Source: Vulcanimicrobiota bacterium (lineage in GTDB: Bacteria; Vulcanimicrobiota; Vulcanimicrobiia; Vulcanimicrobiales; Vulcanimicrobiaceae). From it: a stretch of DNA of 7,492 bases. A model generated the notes under the pieces. That model did no database searches. It had not been told where the DNA came from and was given only the letters and a program-made list of their open reading frames with translations. Shown here piece by piece: positions 1 through 6,433 of the stretch. The stretch covers positions 1 through 7,492 of the forward strand of contig JAFARW010000137.1 of the NCBI GenBank assembly GCA_019245275.1. The letters are read 5' to 3'. Numbering within the stretch: position 1 is the first letter of the stretch; each line of letters begins with the position of its first letter. A program made the translations under genes and the position numbers.

Positions 1-295
1 TGCCGCCGATGTGGTCTTCATGGCCGTGGGTGATCAGGACCGCGCGAAACTTATCTTTGCGGTCGCGCAAATAGGTGAAATCGTTGATCACGATGTCGAC
101 GCCGTACATTTCGTCGTCAGGAAACATCAGGCCACAATCGACGGCGACGAGATCATCGTTCGTCTCGATTAGCGTCATATTGCGCCCGATCTCACCACAG
201 CCGCCCAATGGAACGATACGCACGTACGGCTCGACCGGCGGGGCCGGCAAAATGAGGACGTCTTGCGGAGCCGACGCGTCAGCGTGAACGGTCAA
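1..295 (-). CDS. rnj: Ribonuclease J, N-terminal part (gene runs off the left edge)
   Basis: RNase J is a cytoplasmic metallo-beta-lactamase-fold ribonuclease with endonuclease and 5'-3' exonuclease activity in mRNA decay and RNA maturation. The 98 visible residues carry the family's opening motif PLGGCGEIGRNM (residues 29-40), the strand AVDCGLMFPDDEMYGVD (51-67), and at the very edge HGHEDHIGG (90-98), whose His and Asp residues bind the catalytic zinc ions. The rest of the beta-lactamase, beta-CASP and C-terminal domains lie outside the window. I chose TTG at 295-293 because an in-frame stop lies just upstream, no ATG exists before the conserved motif, and a GGCGGAG ribosome site sits 9 bases upstream. 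A GTG at 223-221 would give a shorter start (VRIVPLGG) closer to typical RNase J N-termini. The chosen start adds about 24 residues rich in Ala, Pro and Asp. The gene is transcribed divergently from the rest of the window. Identity is firm; the start is less so. Confidence 0.93.
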   Translation of the reverse strand, partial: MTVHADASAPQDVLILPAPPVEPYVRIVPLGGCGEIGRNMTLIETNDDLVAVDCGLMFPDDEMYGVDIVINDFTYLRDRKDKFRAVLITHGHEDHIGG

Positions 296-297
296 CG

Positions 298-576
298 ATG
301 GGTTCTCCGCCGGCTATCCGATTTATCGCGATCGCGTGCACTGTGCTCACGTTGTGCGGCGCTTCAGCGCCGGCCAGCGCGAAGCATTCTCGACATCACG
401 CGAAGGTCGCCGCGCCGGTGCCGACGCTCGAAATATACTCGCGACGCGCGCTCAGGCGAGCGAGAACGATCTTGCTGCTCAAGCTCGTGGAACTTCATGA
501 AGAGCGTCTAGATCGCGTACGTCGCGCGATCGAGAAGCATCTTCCGATTTCAATTCTGCTACAGCGTCCGATGTAA
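298..576 (+). CDS. Small putative exported protein of unknown function
   Basis: I do not recognise this 92-residue protein. Its N-terminus looks like a Sec signal peptide: an Arg at residue 8, a hydrophobic stretch (FIAIACTVLTLCGA, roughly 9-22), then a small-residue ASA site at about 26-28 before KHSRHH. The predicted mature part is about 64 residues, very basic, with a long amphipathic helical segment rich in Arg, Leu and Glu (about 47-80, including LLLKLVELHEERLDRVRRAIEKH). It has no Cys pair or known domain that I can see, so it could be a small envelope or nucleic-acid-binding protein, but that is a guess. No good ribosome site precedes the ATG, which lies two bases from the divergent RNase J start. 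The next gene (Yip1 family) follows after 50 bases. The signal-like N-terminus is the main argument that it is real; chance is possible. Confidence 0.5.
   Translation: MGSPPAIRFIAIACTVLTLCGASAPASAKHSRHHAKVAAPVPTLEIYSRRALRRARTILLLKLVELHEERLDRVRRAIEKHLPISILLQRPM
305..311 (-). promoter_or_regulatory. Ribosome binding site supporting the TTG start of RNase J
   Basis: On the minus strand this reads GGCGGAG. Its GGAG core lies 9 bases before the TTG at 295-293, a normal distance. It favours TTG over the GTG at 223-221. It overlaps the first codons of the divergent small open reading frame at 298. Confidence 0.5.
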
Positions 577-590
577 GACCGAGTGAAGAC

Positions 591-611
591 CAGGCTGCCT
601 TCGGCAGTCTG
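591..611 (+). other. Perfectly nested 9-bp hairpin between the small gene and the Yip1 gene
   Basis: CAGGCTGCC (591-599) pairs with GGCAGTCTG (603-611) around a three-base TTC loop, with one G-U pair. No T run follows on either strand, so it is not a standard intrinsic terminator. It lies 14 bases after the small gene's stop and ends 15 bases before the ATG at 627, so it could slow exonucleases, weaken transcription, or affect initiation of the downstream gene. The pairing is seen directly; the role is unknown. Confidence 0.4.
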
Positions 612-626
612 CGGAACCAGCGCCGG

Positions 627-1343
627 ATGCCGAACGGTGAGAACGGCCTTACAGTCGCGTTGAAGACGATCGCGGCGCCGCACACCGCATTCGAAGCGTT
701 GAGCGTGGCGCCAACTTGGGGTTGGGCGTTTTTGATCTCCGTAATTCTAGGAGCTCTCGGCACGCTGTTGAGCGTTCCGGCGGCGCTCCATTCGGTCGCG
801 GCGTCGCTCGCACATCAAATGGCCATCAATCCGACCCGCGCGCTGATGAGCGGAGTGCAACGGCATCAGATCGTTGCTTCAACACTCATTGCGGTGCGCT
901 TTGGTTGGGCTCTCGTTCCGCTCGTCCTTTTGATCACCGCATTCGTGCAGACGGTCATCTTGCTGATCTTCAATGCGGTCGGACGCGGCCGCGGCAACTT
1001 CAAGACATTGTGGGCGTCGGTCATGAACATCGCAATTCCCGGCTTCGGGTTCTACCTTTTGTTGGGCGGCATCATCGCGATCATCCGCGGTCCCGGCGCT
1101 TACAACTCGGCGCTAGATTCGTTTCTCGCGATGCCGAGCCTCGCGTGGTTCGCACCGCATGCCGCCACCGCGACGGTCGCCTTTCTCTCGACATTCAATC
1201 CGTTTTCCATCTGGGCATTCGCGCTTACGGCCCTGGCAATGGTGACCGTCGCGCGGACGACATGGGTTAACGCCTACCTCGCATCGGCGTTAATTCTCGT
1301 GCTCGCAGCGCTCGTCTCGATGTGGGGCGGCGCCCGGTCCTAA
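627..1343 (+). CDS. Yip1-family five-helix integral membrane protein
   Basis: This 238-residue protein matches the general pattern of the bacterial Yip1 domain family. It starts with a short cytoplasmic segment containing P-x-x-AF-x-AL (residues 18-25), followed by about five hydrophobic helices (roughly 33-52, 93-117, 129-153, 183-207 and 214-234). The segment NPFSIWAFALTALAMVTVAR (191-210) resembles the conserved Asn and Trp-containing helix near the family's C-terminus. The eukaryotic relatives act in vesicle traffic; the bacterial proteins have no settled function, so none is assigned. The ATG at 627 has only a weak CGGA upstream (612-615) and no other usable start lies nearby in frame. 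It follows the small gene by 50 bases and precedes htrA by 95 bases. It may be co-transcribed with the small gene. Family assignment is from pattern recognition only. Confidence 0.75.
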   Translation: MPNGENGLTVALKTIAAPHTAFEALSVAPTWGWAFLISVILGALGTLLSVPAALHSVAASLAHQMAINPTRALMSGVQRHQIVASTLIAVRFGWALVPLVLLITAFVQTVILLIFNAVGRGRGNFKTLWASVMNIAIPGFGFYLLLGGIIAIIRGPGAYNSALDSFLAMPSLAWFAPHAATATVAFLSTFNPFSIWAFALTALAMVTVARTTWVNAYLASALILVLAALVSMWGGARS

Positions 1344-1345
1344 AC

Positions 1346-1377
1346 GGCGGAGCGGTGCCACCGCCCGGAACATTTTT
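1346..1377 (+). terminator. Weak candidate terminator after the Yip1 gene
   Basis: GGCGG (1346-1350) can pair with CCGCC (1361-1365) around a 10-base loop. A smaller alternative, GCGG with CCGC, lies inside it. A run of five T follows at 1373-1377, but seven bases separate it from the stem, which is more than usual for an intrinsic terminator. It is placed immediately after the stop of the upstream gene, where a terminator would be expected. Confidence 0.25.
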
Positions 1378-1425
1378 GCGTTCTGTGGGTAGGAAAGCTA
1401 ATGCAAATCCCTCACAAATTAGGTT

Positions 1426-1429
1426 AGGA
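1426..1429 (+). promoter_or_regulatory. Ribosome binding site that decides the htrA start
   Basis: AGGA lies 9 bases before ATG 1439. The in-frame TTG at 1433 is only 3 bases from it, too close, so the ATG is preferred. A second AGG at 1421-1423 could serve the TTG, so that start is not excluded; it would add only two residues. Confidence 0.5.
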
Positions 1430-1438
1430 TAGTTGGAT

Positions 1439-2647
1439 ATGAAAAGCCGTTTGTTGCCGACTTTGATCGTGGCGCTTTCGGGCGCCGTCATCGGTAGTTT
1501 CGCCATGATGCTCTACGCCAGCACGCACTTCGCTAACGTCGCCGGCCCCAACAATACGCCGCCTGCCATCTCGGCGGCGCCGGTATACGGCGGCGCGAGC
1601 GACCAAGACCGGATCGTCAGTGCCGTTAAGCGGGTCGAGCCTTCGGTCGTCGCAATCGATTTGGTCGTTAACGGGCAGCAGGTCTTCCCGAACGATCCGT
1701 TCTCGCAGTTCTTCGGAGGGAACGCCCCGCCGCAGCGTTATCAAGCGCGGGCGTCAGGTTCTGGTTTTGTTTATAAGAGCAATGGCGAGATCGTAACGAA
1801 TGCGCACGTCGTCACGCCGCCGAGCAACGGCACGATTTCGCGCCTCGAGGTGCTCTTCCATAATGGCGACCACGTGCCGGCACACGTCATATCGACGAAC
1901 ATCAACGCCGATCTCGCGATTATAAAGGTTGACGGCTACTCGAAGTTGCCGCCCCCTGTGGAACTTGGCAATTCGGATCGTCTCGAAGCCGGGCAGTGGG
2001 CGATCGCAATCGGCGAACCGCTGCAGTTGCAGCACAGCGTAACTGTCGGCGTCGTTTCGGGATTCAACCGCGAAGAGCCGATCCGCGACGAGAATGGCGG
2101 CTACATCGACTTCAAAGGTCTCTTGCAGACTTCAGCTCCGATCAACCCTGGAAACTCGGGTGGCCCGCTCGTCGACATCGACGGTCGCGTGATCGGCGTC
2201 AACCAATCGACGGCATCACCGACGACCGCGCAGGGCATCGGCTTCGCCATTCCGTCGAACATCGTGCGGTCTCAAATGGCCTCCCTTGAACAGAATCCGG
2301 GCGTCCATCAAGGGACGAACGTCGGCTTCATCGGCGCCCAGCTCGGGTCGCTAAATAACTCCGTGCGACAGCAGATCAACTACAACGGCCCAGTCGGGGT
2401 GGTTGTCGCCCAAGTACTCTCGGGCACGCCCGCCGACCAAGCGGGCCTTCAGCCCGGCGACATCATCTTGCGGGCCAACGGCCAAGGCGTTACGGATCCG
2501 CAGCGCCTGATCGCGATCATTCGTGCGGCGAAGCCGGGGCAGCAGCTCAGCCTCGAGGTATGGTCGCGGGGCATCAAACGCCTGGCAACCGTGAGCGTCA
2601 GCGAACGGCCGGCGGACTACTACCAGCCGACGCAGCAGCAGCCTTAG
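1439..2647 (+). CDS. htrA: HtrA/DegP-type trypsin-like serine protease with one PDZ domain
   Basis: HtrA proteases degrade or hold misfolded proteins outside the cytoplasmic membrane. This 402-residue protein has an N-terminal hydrophobic segment (about residues 4-26) acting as a membrane anchor or signal, then a low-complexity linker. The chymotrypsin-like domain carries the full triad: His123 in TNAHVV, Asp158 in NADLAIIKV and Ser240 in NPGNSGGPL. A DPFSQFFGG stretch (86-94) matches the family's regulatory LA loop. A single C-terminal PDZ domain follows (about 295-388), with GTPADQAGLQPGDIILRANG. This is the architecture of DegS or HhoA-type enzymes and Gram-positive HtrA, not the two-PDZ DegP. 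The last residues are Tyr, Pro and Gln-rich. All catalytic residues are present, so it should be active. A strong terminator follows directly, which separates it from dnaK. No stress-sigma promoter was recognised upstream. Identity is certain; the exact orthologue is not. Confidence 0.96.
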   Translation: MKSRLLPTLIVALSGAVIGSFAMMLYASTHFANVAGPNNTPPAISAAPVYGGASDQDRIVSAVKRVEPSVVAIDLVVNGQQVFPNDPFSQFFGGNAPPQRYQARASGSGFVYKSNGEIVTNAHVVTPPSNGTISRLEVLFHNGDHVPAHVISTNINADLAIIKVDGYSKLPPPVELGNSDRLEAGQWAIAIGEPLQLQHSVTVGVVSGFNREEPIRDENGGYIDFKGLLQTSAPINPGNSGGPLVDIDGRVIGVNQSTASPTTAQGIGFAIPSNIVRSQMASLEQNPGVHQGTNVGFIGAQLGSLNNSVRQQINYNGPVGVVVAQVLSGTPADQAGLQPGDIILRANGQGVTDPQRLIAIIRAAKPGQQLSLEVWSRGIKRLATVSVSERPADYYQPTQQQP

Positions 2648-2669
2648 CCGTCTCTCCGTTAAGTATAAA

Positions 2670-2708
2670 AGGACCGTCCTGCAACCAGGCGCAGGGCGGT
2701 CTTGTCTT
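2670..2708 (+). terminator. Intrinsic terminator after htrA
   Basis: GACCGTCCTGC (2672-2682) pairs with GCAGGGCGGTC (2691-2701), an 11-bp GC-rich stem with one G-U pair and an 8-base loop. The right arm is followed by TTGTCTT (2702-2708), and four A residues (2667-2670) precede the left arm. It starts 22 bases after the htrA stop and should end that transcript before dnaK. Confidence 0.85.
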
Positions 2709-2735
2709 AACTAGTGGAACTGGAATGGGCCGGCC

Positions 2736-2755
2736 AGGTACTATGGTCGGTACCT
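2736..2755 (+). repeat. Short inverted repeat in the dnaK upstream region
   Basis: AGGTAC (2736-2741) and GTACCT (2750-2755) are perfect inverted copies separated by 8 bases. An 8-base palindrome GGCCGGCC (2728-2735) abuts it. The spacing would suit a dimeric repressor, and the site lies about 120 bases before dnaK, so it is a candidate operator. It matches neither CIRCE (TTAGCACTC-N9-GAGTGCTAA) nor the HspR HAIR box. Such short repeats also arise by chance. Confidence 0.3.
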
Positions 2756-2808
2756 CAATTTATCCTGACAGCCAGTAAGCGGCAAGGCTTAGTAGCGCAA
2801 GCTCACAC

Positions 2809-2833
2809 TTTGGGCAAAAGATAACGCGCCAAA
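2809..2833 (+). other. Hairpin in the probable dnaK 5' leader
   Basis: TTTGGGC (2809-2815) pairs with GC-CCAAA (2826-2833, one bulged G at 2828) around a 10-base AT-rich loop. Just upstream, CACTTT (2806-2811) could instead pair with AAAGTG (2858-2863), which overlaps the GTGAAG sequence serving as dnaK ribosome site. These exclusive pairings would allow a structure that hides the ribosome site, but the pairings are short and no thermometer family is recognised. Confidence 0.25.
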
Positions 2834-2874
2834 TGCTGGTCCTTGGCTGACGGAAAGAAAGTGAAGATTTAAGC

Positions 2875-4743
2875 ATGGCAAAAGTGGTCGGCATAGACCT
2901 CGGCACGACGAACTCCGTCGTCGCCGTGATGGAAGGCTCGCAGCCAACCGTCATTGCGAACGCTGAAGGCAGTCGCACGACGCCCTCAGTTGTTGCATTT
3001 ACAAAAACCGGCGAGCGGCTCGTCGGACAACTTGCCAAACGGCAAGCCATTACGAATCCGGATCGCACCGTGTCGTCGATCAAGCGCCACATGGGCGAAG
3101 GCGACTACACGATCAAGATCGACGGCAAGGATTACACGCCGCAAGAAATTTCTGCGATGATCCTGCAAAAGCTCGTCAACGACGCTTCGAATTATCTCGG
3201 CGAGCGCGTGACCAAAGCGGTCATTACGACCCCCGCGTACTTTAACGATGCGCAGCGGCAAGCCACGAAAGATGCCGGCAAGATTGCCGGTCTCGACGTC
3301 TTGCGCATCATCAATGAACCGACGGCAGCCGCACTTGCGTATGGTCTCGACAAGAAAGGCAACGAGACGATCCTCGTTTGGGATCTCGGCGGCGGCACGT
3401 TCGACGTTTCGATCTTGGAAGTCGGCGACGGCGTCTTCGAAGTCAAGGCGACCAACGGCGATACACACTTGGGCGGCGACGACTACGATCGGCGGATCGT
3501 CGAGTACTTGGTTGGAGAATTTCGCAAAGACCAAGGCATCGATTTGAGCACCGATCGGCAGGCAATGCAACGCCTGACCGAAGCCGCTGAGAAAGCAAAG
3601 ATCGAGCTGTCGTCCGTCGTGCAGACGAACATCAATCTGCCGTTCATCACAGCGGATCAGAATGGACCGAAGCACCTCGATGTCACCCTGACGCGAGCGA
3701 AATTTGAGGAGCTGACGAGCGATCTCACGGATCGCTGCCTGCAGCCCTTCAAGAATGCGATCGCGGATGCGAAACTCGACGTTTCGAATCTCAACGAAGT
3801 GATCTTGGTCGGCGGTGCAACGCGCATGCCGGTGATTCAAGAGCTCGTACGCAAACTGACCGGCAAGGACCCGAATCAATCGGTCAATCCGGATGAGGTT
3901 GTTGCAGTCGGTGCGGCGATTCAAGCCGGCGTGCTGGCGGGAGAAGTCCGCGACGTCGTCCTGCTCGATGTGACGCCGCTCTCACTCGGTCTCGAAACGC
4001 TTGGCGGCGTCATGACGACGCTGATCGAGCGCAACACGACGATTCCGACGCGTAAGACGCAAGTCTTCACGACTGCGGAGGACGGTCAGACGTCAGTCGA
4101 CATCCATGTGCTTCAGGGCGAGCGCCCGATGGCGCAGGACAACAAGACGCTGGCGCGCTTCCGCCTCGAAGGCATTCCGCCCGCGCCGCGCGGTATACCG
4201 CAGATCGAAGTCACGTTCAATATCGATGCGAACGGCATTGTGAACGTGTCGGCAAAAGATCTCGGAACGGGGCGCGAACAGCAGATCCAGATCACCGCAA
4301 CGACCAACCTCAGCAAAGAAGAGGTTGATCGGATGGTCAAAGACGCCGAAGCTTCAGCCGCTGAAGATCAGCGCAAAAAGGAAGAGGCCGAGGTTCGCAA
4401 TCAGGCGAGCAGCTTGATTTACTCGACCGAAAAATCGCTGAAGGAAGTCGGCGACAAACTCGATCCGGCTGCGCGCACCGACGTTGAGACGGCGCTAAGC
4501 GAACTGAAGCGCTTCGCTGAAAACGGAACGATTGCCGAAATCAAACCGGCAGTCGACAAGCTGCAGCAAGCGAGCTACAAGATGGCGGAGCTGCTCTACC
4601 AGAAGACGCAGGCTGCAGGCGCTTCGGGCAATGGCGCGAGTTCGGAGCAAACGCAGGGCGAAACGCCCGGCGCCGGCGCCGGCACAGGTGCGCCCAACGA
4701 AGACGTCATCGACGCCGAGTTCAAAGAAAGCGAAAGCAAGTAA
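2875..4743 (+). CDS. dnaK: Chaperone DnaK (Hsp70)
   Basis: DnaK is the cytoplasmic ATP-dependent Hsp70 chaperone that binds exposed hydrophobic segments of client proteins. The 622 residues cover the whole family. The actin-like ATPase domain has GIDLGTTNS (6-14), INEPTAAALAYG (146-157), DLGGGTFDVS (170-179), the autophosphorylation-type Thr197 in GDTHLGG, and LVGGATRMP (311-319). The hydrophobic linker VVLLDVTPLSL (361-371) follows, then the substrate-binding beta domain (about 372-480), the helical lid (about 481-580), a Gly/Ala/Ser-rich tail and the characteristic EDVIDAEF end (609-616). Between KRHMG and ISAMI (residues 70-96) the protein is 23 residues shorter than E. coli DnaK, the Gram-positive-type form. 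ATG 2875 is preceded by GTGAAG (2861-2866), a modest ribosome site. It heads dnaK-grpE-dnaJ, with a hairpin before grpE. No CIRCE or HAIR element was found upstream. Confidence 0.99.
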   Translation: MAKVVGIDLGTTNSVVAVMEGSQPTVIANAEGSRTTPSVVAFTKTGERLVGQLAKRQAITNPDRTVSSIKRHMGEGDYTIKIDGKDYTPQEISAMILQKLVNDASNYLGERVTKAVITTPAYFNDAQRQATKDAGKIAGLDVLRIINEPTAAALAYGLDKKGNETILVWDLGGGTFDVSILEVGDGVFEVKATNGDTHLGGDDYDRRIVEYLVGEFRKDQGIDLSTDRQAMQRLTEAAEKAKIELSSVVQTNINLPFITADQNGPKHLDVTLTRAKFEELTSDLTDRCLQPFKNAIADAKLDVSNLNEVILVGGATRMPVIQELVRKLTGKDPNQSVNPDEVVAVGAAIQAGVLAGEVRDVVLLDVTPLSLGLETLGGVMTTLIERNTTIPTRKTQVFTTAEDGQTSVDIHVLQGERPMAQDNKTLARFRLEGIPPAPRGIPQIEVTFNIDANGIVNVSAKDLGTGREQQIQITATTNLSKEEVDRMVKDAEASAAEDQRKKEEAEVRNQASSLIYSTEKSLKEVGDKLDPAARTDVETALSELKRFAENGTIAEIKPAVDKLQQASYKMAELLYQKTQAAGASGNGASSEQTQGETPGAGAGTGAPNEDVIDAEFKESESK

Positions 4744-4752
4744 GAACGGGAC

Positions 4753-4786
4753 GAGCTCGGGAGCCTAAAGCGCTCCCGAGTTTCTT
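4753..4786 (+). terminator. Terminator-like hairpin between dnaK and grpE
   Basis: CTCGGGAGC (4756-4764) pairs perfectly with GCTCCCGAG (4772-4780) around a 7-base loop. Weaker G-U and A-U pairs can extend it to 4753. The stem is followed by TTTCTTCC (4781-4788), a short, interrupted T tract. It starts about 10 bases after the dnaK stop and ends about 20 bases before grpE. The stem is strong and the tract weak, so partial termination is plausible, giving more dnaK than grpE-dnaJ mRNA. It could also be a processing or mRNA-stabilising structure at the dnaK 3' end. Confidence 0.65.
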
Positions 4787-4801
4787 CCAATTCTTCGATC
4801 G

Positions 4802-5368
<567 letters not shown>

Positions 5369-6379
5369 TTGAACTATAAGAATTATTACGACATTCTAGG
5401 CGTTCCGAAGAATGCGCCTGAGAAAGACATTAAGTCGTCGTATCGCAAGCTCGCGCGCAAATGGCATCCGGATGCGAATCCGGACAATCCGCGCCAAGCC
5501 GAAGAGAAGTTCAAGGACATCCAAGAGGCCTACGAGGTCTTAGGCGACCCTGAAAAGCGGCGCAAGTACGATGTCTTAGGCAGTAATTGGCAACAGGCAG
5601 CGCAGCAGGCCGAACAACAGCGTCGCTATCGTACGGCGCAAGGTGAAACCGCTTTCGATTTCGGCGATCTCGGGGGCGCCGATGGCGCGAGCGGCTTCTC
5701 CGACTTCTTCGATATGTTCTTCTCCGGCGTGGGGCGCCGCCAGAGCGCTGGTCCGACTCGCGGCTTTGCACAACGCGGTCAAGATCTCGAGACCACAATC
5801 GATCTCACGCTGCGCGACATTTTCAACGGCGGCAAGAAAGCCGTTTCGCTGCAGATCGAGGACGTCTGCCCGACATGCGGTGGAACCGGCACGCGTGGCG
5901 GCAGCCTCTGCCCGCAATGTCACGGCACCGGGCGCTTACTGAAAAACAAACGCTTCGACGTTACGATTCCGCGCGGCGTGCGCGAAGGGCAGCGCATTCG
6001 ACTCGCGGGCCAAGGCGGAAGCGGAGTCAGTGGCGGACCGAACGGTGATCTTTACTTGATCGTCAGGCTCACGGATGATCCAACCTACAAGCGTCGCGGC
6101 GACGACCTCTTCGTCGATCTGACGGTCAGCGTCTACGATCTCGTCCTCGGCGGCGACGTCAACGTGCCGACCCTGACCGGGCAGGTGCGCATGACGATTC
6201 CGCCCGGAACGCAGAACAATCGAACGCTGCGACTCTCCGGCAAGGGGATGCCTAAAGCGCGCAACGGCGGAACCGGCGATCAATATGTCCGTCTGGTCGG
6301 ACAACTCCCGCAGAACCTGACCGAAAAAGAGAAGAAACTCTACAAAGAGCTAGCTGCGCTGCGCAACGGCAAGCCATAA
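5369..6379 (+). CDS. dnaJ: DnaJ/CbpA-type Hsp40 co-chaperone with a reduced zinc domain
   Basis: Hsp40 proteins deliver clients to DnaK and stimulate its ATPase through the J domain. The 336 residues hold a J domain (about 3-70) with the essential HPD at 33-35, a Gly/Phe-rich segment (about 95-137, including GFSDFFDMFFSG), two C-terminal beta domains (about 138-310) and a short charged helix at the end. Canonical DnaJ (about 375 residues) has four CxxCxGxG motifs binding two zinc ions. Here only two occur, CPTCGGTG (167-174) and CPQCHGTG (181-188), enough for a single zinc site. It therefore sits between class I DnaJ and zinc-free CbpA. The start is TTG 5369, giving MNYKNYYDILGV as expected for the family; grpE's TAG stop is the preceding in-frame codon, so no earlier start is possible. 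With no ribosome site visible, translation is probably coupled to grpE. The downstream ABC gene follows after 54 bases. Confidence 0.95.
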   Translation: MNYKNYYDILGVPKNAPEKDIKSSYRKLARKWHPDANPDNPRQAEEKFKDIQEAYEVLGDPEKRRKYDVLGSNWQQAAQQAEQQRRYRTAQGETAFDFGDLGGADGASGFSDFFDMFFSGVGRRQSAGPTRGFAQRGQDLETTIDLTLRDIFNGGKKAVSLQIEDVCPTCGGTGTRGGSLCPQCHGTGRLLKNKRFDVTIPRGVREGQRIRLAGQGGSGVSGGPNGDLYLIVRLTDDPTYKRRGDDLFVDLTVSVYDLVLGGDVNVPTLTGQVRMTIPPGTQNNRTLRLSGKGMPKARNGGTGDQYVRLVGQLPQNLTEKEKKLYKELAALRNGKP

Positions 6380-6420
6380 AATAGCGTCACACCCTAAGGG
6401 GGTCGTTAGAGCAAAGTGTT

Positions 6421-6427
6421 AGGCGGG
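6421..6427 (+). promoter_or_regulatory. Ribosome binding site of the ABC transporter gene
   Basis: AGGCGGG lies 6 bases before ATG 6434 and is the best match to a Shine-Dalgarno sequence in this gap. It supports ATG 6434 over the in-frame GTG at 6416 and ATG at 6443. Confidence 0.45.
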
Positions 6428-6433
6428 TCGCCG

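Noticed and set aside
75..511. Plus-strand open frames at 75-287 and 263-511
   Set aside because: The first is antisense to conserved RNase J motifs. The second is an out-of-frame shadow of the small exported protein and is Arg/Ser-rich without structure.
479..763. Minus-strand open frame across the small gene and the Yip1 start
   Set aside because: It is antisense to the signal-bearing small protein and to the first Yip1 helix, with no domain or signal of its own.
1376..1404. Possible sigma-70 promoter before htrA (TTGCGT with a TAAT-like -10)
   Set aside because: The -10 match is poor and the spacing is 15-17 depending on the choice. It is not good enough to call.
2560..2778. A 72-codon plus-strand frame spanning the end of htrA and the following terminator
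   Set aside because: It overlaps the PDZ domain in another frame and reads straight through the terminator hairpin. It has no ribosome site and no recognisable protein features.
2709..2874. CIRCE or HAIR heat-shock operator upstream of dnaK
   Set aside because: I looked for TTAGCACTC/GAGTGCTAA and CTTGAGT/ACTCAAG pairs and found no acceptable match.
2986..3924. A 312-codon open frame on the minus strand inside dnaK
   Set aside because: It lies entirely antisense to an unmistakable dnaK. Its translation is Arg-, Asp- and Ile-rich with no recognisable domain, as expected for the complement of a GC-biased gene.
6391..6403. ACCC-TAAGG-GGGT hairpin after dnaJ
   Set aside because: The stem is only four base pairs and no T run follows, so it does not support a terminator between dnaJ and the ABC gene.
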